Shown here piece by piece: positions 60,571 to 64,000 of a stretch of 64,000 bases of DNA; the first letter of the stretch is position 1; each line of letters opens with the position of its first letter. The notes beneath the pieces are model-generated. The model was given only the letters and a program-made list of their open reading frames with translations. It did not search any database and was not told the DNA's origin. Made by a program: the position numbers and the translations under genes. This stretch comes from DATJOJ01 sp035507035 (GTDB lineage Bacteria; Acidobacteriota; Terriglobia; Terriglobales; Acidobacteriaceae), in NCBI GenBank assembly GCA_035507035.1, contig DATJOJ010000063.1, positions 62,001 to 126,000 of the forward strand. The letters run 5' to 3'.

Positions 60571-61096
60571 TGGTGGCTCACATCCTCGTTAGCGACCAGA
60601 TTGCGAGAAAGCATCGACCGCAGCGAGTGAATTTAATACTTGCACATACCCCGGCCCATTTCCAATCCGATAATCCGGCTTGCCGGCCCGGAAGATTCGA
60701 CGGCAGAAACCAACGCTACCGAGGACGGTTATGCCAGTTGATTCTGCAACTCCAAGGTTTGCTTGTGCAGGGCCGAGAATCGACCGAAGACAGCCAGTTA
60801 GTCGCCCGGGATCGCCGGAATATGTGCCCATTTTCTCGGTTACTTTTGAGTCTCTTACCGGTGGGATGACCGAGGTGCTAAGGACGATTTTACCTTACTA
60901 AAGTGCAATGCGTTCGCGATGTCTTCCGTCACTTTTGCGCTCCTCCACTGCCTTCTACGATTAAAGGCGTAATACCCGGCCGGAGCCGGAAGCGAGTGGC
61001 TGCGCGCCATTCTTCCGGCCAATTGCAGGCCAGGGGGCTCATGGGGAGAGTGTAGCGCTCGATTGAGCGGTCACTGCCTGTGGGAGAAACGGTGAT
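60571..61096. other. 526-bp intergenic region with a possible structured RNA and a doubtful small ORF
   Basis: Between cpaF (minus) and the pseudopilin operon (plus). GCCGGAAG (60985-60992) and CTTCCGGC (61012-61019) are perfect 8-bp arms around 19 nt that contain a further inner TGGC/GCCA stem, about 78 bp upstream of the pilin start. A minus-strand ORF at 60589-60831 (80 aa, beginning MGTYSGDPGR) has no convincing support. No known riboswitch consensus (including c-di-GMP types) could be matched. Confidence 0.4.
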
Positions 61097-61699
61097 ATGC
61101 GCAAAGCTGCAATGCGTGGTTTTTCGCTGATCGAGATGATGGCGGTGATTAGCGTCATGCTGGTCGTCACTGCCATGGCTGTCACGATGCTCATGCCCGA
61201 CGTAAACAATTCGCGGGTAGTGACTGCCTATAACACCACGCTGCTGGCACTTCGCCAAGCGCGCGACATCTCGATTGCGCAGCGCCAAGTTTATTTCGTG
61301 ACGTTCATCCATAATGCAGCTCCCCCCGACGAAATCACGATTACACAGGGTGGAAGCGGAACAGTGGTGAACACTTATCAGTTACCCCTCGACATGGCTT
61401 TCATCATTGTGCCCGGTGTTCCCACCGGCGCCGGCAAGACTCCTGACGGATTCGGTAACGGCAGCACGGCGATTGCGTTCGACCAGGGAATCGGCGGAGG
61501 GAATCCTGACGCGGTGTATTTCTACCCCGACGGTTCAGCGCAGGACGTGAATGGAAACATTAACAACGGGGTGGTGTACGTCGCGCGGGCGTCCGATCTT
61601 TATAGCTCGCGCGCCGTTACGGTATGGGGCGCGACAGGAAGGTTGCGCGGCTGGCGTCTCTACAACAGCAATGGCACCAATTACTGGAGGCAGATGTGA
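61097..61699 (+). CDS. Minor pseudopilin, FimT/GspH type
   Basis: 200 residues. Type III (prepilin) leader MRKAAMRG followed by the mature start FSLIEMMAVISVML, with the conserved Glu at +5. The rest is a globular C-terminal domain. Processed by a prepilin peptidase and positioned at the pilus tip. First of four pseudopilin genes; the stop overlaps the next start (GTGA at 61696-61699). Confidence 0.9.
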   Translation: MRKAAMRGFSLIEMMAVISVMLVVTAMAVTMLMPDVNNSRVVTAYNTTLLALRQARDISIAQRQVYFVTFIHNAAPPDEITITQGGSGTVVNTYQLPLDMAFIIVPGVPTGAGKTPDGFGNGSTAIAFDQGIGGGNPDAVYFYPDGSAQDVNGNINNGVVYVARASDLYSSRAVTVWGATGRLRGWRLYNSNGTNYWRQM

Positions 61700-62277
61700 C
61701 ATCGCTCAAGCGGATACCGGACAACCGTCGAGGTCAAGACGAGAGCGGCTTTTCTCTGATCGAGGTGATGGTTTCGATTGCCATCATGACGATCGGGCTG
61801 GTCGCACTGCTGGGGGTATTTGGACTGGCGATGGCTTCGACCCAGACTTCCCTGCAGAATGCCATCTCCAAGCAAATCGCCAATGAGGCGATGGAAGGCA
61901 TTCTCACTGCGCGCGAGAGCCAGAACCTGACCTGGGCCCAGATCGCAAATACCGGCGATGGAGGAGTCTTTCTTTCCGGATTCCAGCCGGTGGACTGCGC
62001 CGGGGTCGATGGAATCATTGGCACGGCCGACGATGCGGCTTGCGGCCCGCAGACGTTGAATCTGCCTGGACCGGATGGAATTTACGGCACGGCTGACGAT
62101 GTGCAGATGCCGTTGACCAACTATCAGCGTTCGATCGCCATCTCTCCGGCCCTCGATCAAAACGGCAACCCCATCACGACACTGGACACGGTCACAATCA
62201 CGGTGCAATACACGAATCCGCAGTTGAAGACGGCGCAGAACTACATTCTCACGACTTACGTTTCGGAATACCGGTAA
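61696..62277 (+). CDS. Minor pseudopilin, PilV type, with two DGIxGTADD loops
   Basis: 193 residues from GTG 61696, which overlaps the previous stop and has GGAGG at 61686-61690; the frame is open to 61624. Prepilin site is SGFSLIEVMVSIAIM. Two copies of an acidic loop occur: VDGIIGTADD (V104-D113) and PDGIYGTADD (P126-D135), 22 residues apart, resembling calcium-binding DxDG-type loops. The loops may stabilise the pilin by metal. Confidence 0.88.
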   Translation: MTSLKRIPDNRRGQDESGFSLIEVMVSIAIMTIGLVALLGVFGLAMASTQTSLQNAISKQIANEAMEGILTARESQNLTWAQIANTGDGGVFLSGFQPVDCAGVDGIIGTADDAACGPQTLNLPGPDGIYGTADDVQMPLTNYQRSIAISPALDQNGNPITTLDTVTITVQYTNPQLKTAQNYILTTYVSEYR

Positions 62278-62282
62278 AAACT

Positions 62283-63464
62283 ATGCGACAGGCATCGACA
62301 TTATCGCGACGCGGCTTCACCTTCATCGAGCTGATGGTCTCACTCGCCTTGGGTATGCTCGTGGTCGGCGCAGCAGTCAAGCTCTTTAGTCAGGGTGTGG
62401 ACGCGACCTGGGTAGTTTCGCAGCGCGCAGAGATGCAGCAGGATTTGCGAGCCGTCGAGAACATGTTGGTAAAGGACATTAGTTTGGCGGGCGCAGGATT
62501 GCCCGTCGGACAAGGGGTCACCCTGGCGTCGGGCACCGGCACGTCGCCCATCTACGGGTGCGACCAAGCGCTCAATTGCCCGCCGAATGGGGCGGTGAAC
62601 TATCCTTGCGCCGGCGGTTGCGGTGCGGCCGGCCCGCCCACCCTCTACGGAGTTATGCCGGGCTACCAGCTTGGAATCATTCCAACCGGCAGCACAGTCA
62701 CGACCGATTTGATCTCGGTTAGCTATAGCGACGTGGTGCTTGCGTTGAACTGCTATAACGTGGACCTCAACAGTGGCACCTTGGCCACATTCACGGTGCA
62801 GAACCCGTTGGGTTCCTCTTGTGTTCTTCCCCCAGGGTTAAACGCGCCCCAGGCGGTCAACGATCCGGTTGTAGGTCTGACGCCCGGCGATCTGATTCTG
62901 TTCCAGGGAACCAACGGAGTAGCCCCAAATACCAACACATTTTATGCGGTTGGAGAGGTGACACAGGTCGCCGGCGGCAACGGCACCTACACCGTGACTT
63001 TCGGCGCCAACGATCCGCTGCAGATGAATCAGCCCGGCGCAGCCAACGATCTGTCAGCCTATGCACCGCTGCCCCTGCCAAACACCCTGGTGGCCAACCG
63101 GATTTACGTGATCACCTACTACATGCAAGAGCTCCCCGACCCTCTGGGAGCGACGGGCATTCCAGAACTGATGCGCCAGGTAAGTGGCCACACGGCGGTA
63201 CCGGTGGCGGAAAACATTGTCAACATGCAGTACACGTATGACACCTACAACAGCACCGGGACGTTGCTGAACGACCAAGGCGATGGCGGAGAATCAGCGG
63301 GAATTTCTTTGAACTTGATTCGTCAGATCAACATGAAGCACCTGAGCATTCGTAGTCAGCAAAGTGGGGCGCGAAGCGCTTTGTACGCGACTGCCGGCTA
63401 TCAAGGTTACGACCTGGCAACGTCGATCAGCGCCCGCAACCTGAGCTACCAGAATCGGTATTAA
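62283..63464 (+). CDS. Minor pseudopilin, PilW type
   Basis: 393 residues. Prepilin site RRGFTFIELMVSLALGMLVVGAAVKLF, with Glu at +5. The long C-terminal part, with several cysteine pairs (CDQALNC, CAGGCGAAG), is typical of PilW-like minor pilins. Starts five bases after the PilV stop. Tip-complex subunit; no binding function can be inferred. Confidence 0.88.
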   Translation: MRQASTLSRRGFTFIELMVSLALGMLVVGAAVKLFSQGVDATWVVSQRAEMQQDLRAVENMLVKDISLAGAGLPVGQGVTLASGTGTSPIYGCDQALNCPPNGAVNYPCAGGCGAAGPPTLYGVMPGYQLGIIPTGSTVTTDLISVSYSDVVLALNCYNVDLNSGTLATFTVQNPLGSSCVLPPGLNAPQAVNDPVVGLTPGDLILFQGTNGVAPNTNTFYAVGEVTQVAGGNGTYTVTFGANDPLQMNQPGAANDLSAYAPLPLPNTLVANRIYVITYYMQELPDPLGATGIPELMRQVSGHTAVPVAENIVNMQYTYDTYNSTGTLLNDQGDGGESAGISLNLIRQINMKHLSIRSQQSGARSALYATAGYQGYDLATSISARNLSYQNRY

Positions 63465-63534
63465 CTCTCCCCGGTGTCTAGCAATCAGGTTCTGAAGGTA
63501 AGGAAAAGATTCGGAAGAAATGAGAGGTCACGCT

Positions 63535-64000
63535 ATGGAACGAGCCAACGCCACATCACGAGGTTTCACGCTGATTGCAACCCTGCTGTTGTTGCTGCTG
63601 ATGTCAGGGATTGCTATCGGCATGCTCATGATGGTCAGCACCGAAGGCAAAGTGGGCACGCAGGATGTGCAGAATAACAGCACCTTCCATGCCGCCGAAG
63701 GCGCGATTGAAAAAATGACTTCGGACTTGGCCAATGTATTCCAGAACATTCAATCGCCGACGGTTTCTGAGATCACTGGCCTGAGCGCGCTGGCTCCCTC
63801 GAACAGCACGGCCATGACTTATCCGCTTTACACGTTAACGCCGGCCACCGATAGCAACGGCAATCTCTTAACCTCGTATGGTCAGATCGCCACCGGTCCG
63901 TACGAAGGACTGTCGGCTGAGATCCTTCCCGTCACCTTGAACGCTACGGCGCAAGGCCCGCTGGGCGATGAAGTCAACATGTCGCGCACGGTGGAAGTAG
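63535..64000 (+). CDS. PilX-like minor pilin, 3' end beyond the window
   Basis: The frame runs off the right edge (155 codons seen). ATG 63535 has AGAGG seven bases upstream; an in-frame ATG at 63520 is the alternative. The leader SRGFTLIATLLLLLLMSGIA lacks the Glu at +5, replaced by Ala, as is usual in PilX-type members that keep a hydrophobic N-terminal helix. Encoded directly after PilW and likely followed by a PilY1-like or other pilus gene outside the window. Confidence 0.8.
   Translation, partial: MERANATSRGFTLIATLLLLLLMSGIAIGMLMMVSTEGKVGTQDVQNNSTFHAAEGAIEKMTSDLANVFQNIQSPTVSEITGLSALAPSNSTAMTYPLYTLTPATDSNGNLLTSYGQIATGPYEGLSAEILPVTLNATAQGPLGDEVNMSRTVEV

Noticed and set aside
60589..60831. 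80-aa minus-strand ORF upstream of cpaF
   Set aside because: No convincing ribosome binding site, no recognisable sequence and no coding-like composition.
60571..61096. c-di-GMP riboswitch before the pilin operon
   Set aside because: The conserved core bases of the two known classes were not recognised; only a generic hairpin is visible.
1..64000. CRISPR array, insertion sequence, prophage, tRNA or rRNA
   Set aside because: No repeat-spacer pattern, transposase, integrase, phage structural gene or structural RNA was seen anywhere in the window.

Overview
The window is about 57 percent GC and reads like chromosome from a soil-type Acidobacteriota (Terriglobia or Koribacter-like). This placement is inferred from gene content and was not tested: secreted seven-repeat beta-propellers, GloVer repeats, a split Tad pilus locus, a methionine synthase/MTHFR fusion, bacillithiol deacetylase BshB1, menaquinone-type UbiE and many small signal-peptide proteins. 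I saw no tRNA, rRNA, CRISPR array, transposase or phage gene. Both ends of the window cut through genes.

Layout. 1-2.5 kb: the tail of one secreted propeller, a cluster of hairpin repeats, and a second propeller lipoprotein on the minus strand. 2.7-8.7 kb (plus): homocysteine methyltransferase/MTHFR, xseB, a degenerate receiver protein and ispA, then a compact cassette (31-aa ORF, P-loop ATPase, 144-aa partner) behind a hairpin that masks its ribosome binding site, then bshB1. 8.9-16.4 kb (plus): an MdtABC-like RND drug-efflux operon with one adaptor and two permeases. 16.4-24 kb (minus): one long run of mtnP, pfkB kinase, GT-C glycosyltransferase, dapF, ldcA, mpl and plsC, centred on diaminopimelate and muropeptide recycling. 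24-27.2 kb (minus): a secreted HExxH protein, an isopropylmalate/isocitrate dehydrogenase family enzyme and a small secreted protein. 27.3-30.6 kb (plus): ygfZ, DUF1844, a PhnP-like hydrolase and ribF. 30.6-34 kb (minus): a frameshifted PstS-like gene, a DMT transporter, an OsmC protein and an unusual CDF transporter. 34.1-36.3 kb (plus): a parvulin and an SDR enzyme. 36.3-38.2 kb (minus): ubiE and aroB, divergent from nadB (plus). 39.8-45.2 kb (minus): TerC, two M28 peptidases, tatC, tatA/B and a secreted protein. 45.3-51.4 kb (minus): a CzcCBA heavy-metal efflux operon. 51.7-60.6 kb: a TPR protein, Tad genes (two TadE-like, a prepilin peptidase, CpaF) separated by CtpA and two seven-repeat propellers. 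61.1 kb to the end (plus): a minor-pseudopilin operon (FimT/GspH, PilV, PilW, PilX-like).

How it fits together. Much of the window serves the envelope: peptidoglycan peptide recycling, two RND pumps, Tat export, C-terminal processing and two pilus-type systems. Gene packing is tight. ATGA/GTGA stop-start overlaps occur in most operons, and three convergent pairs share a four-base stop overlap.

Most interesting points: the hairpin-controlled 31-aa ORF/ATPase/144-aa cassette (6.5-7.8 kb); a DapF whose second catalytic cysteine is serine; a CDF transporter with three C-terminal domains instead of one; an in-frame heptamer repeat in bshB1; and duplicated DGIxGTADD loops in a minor pilin.
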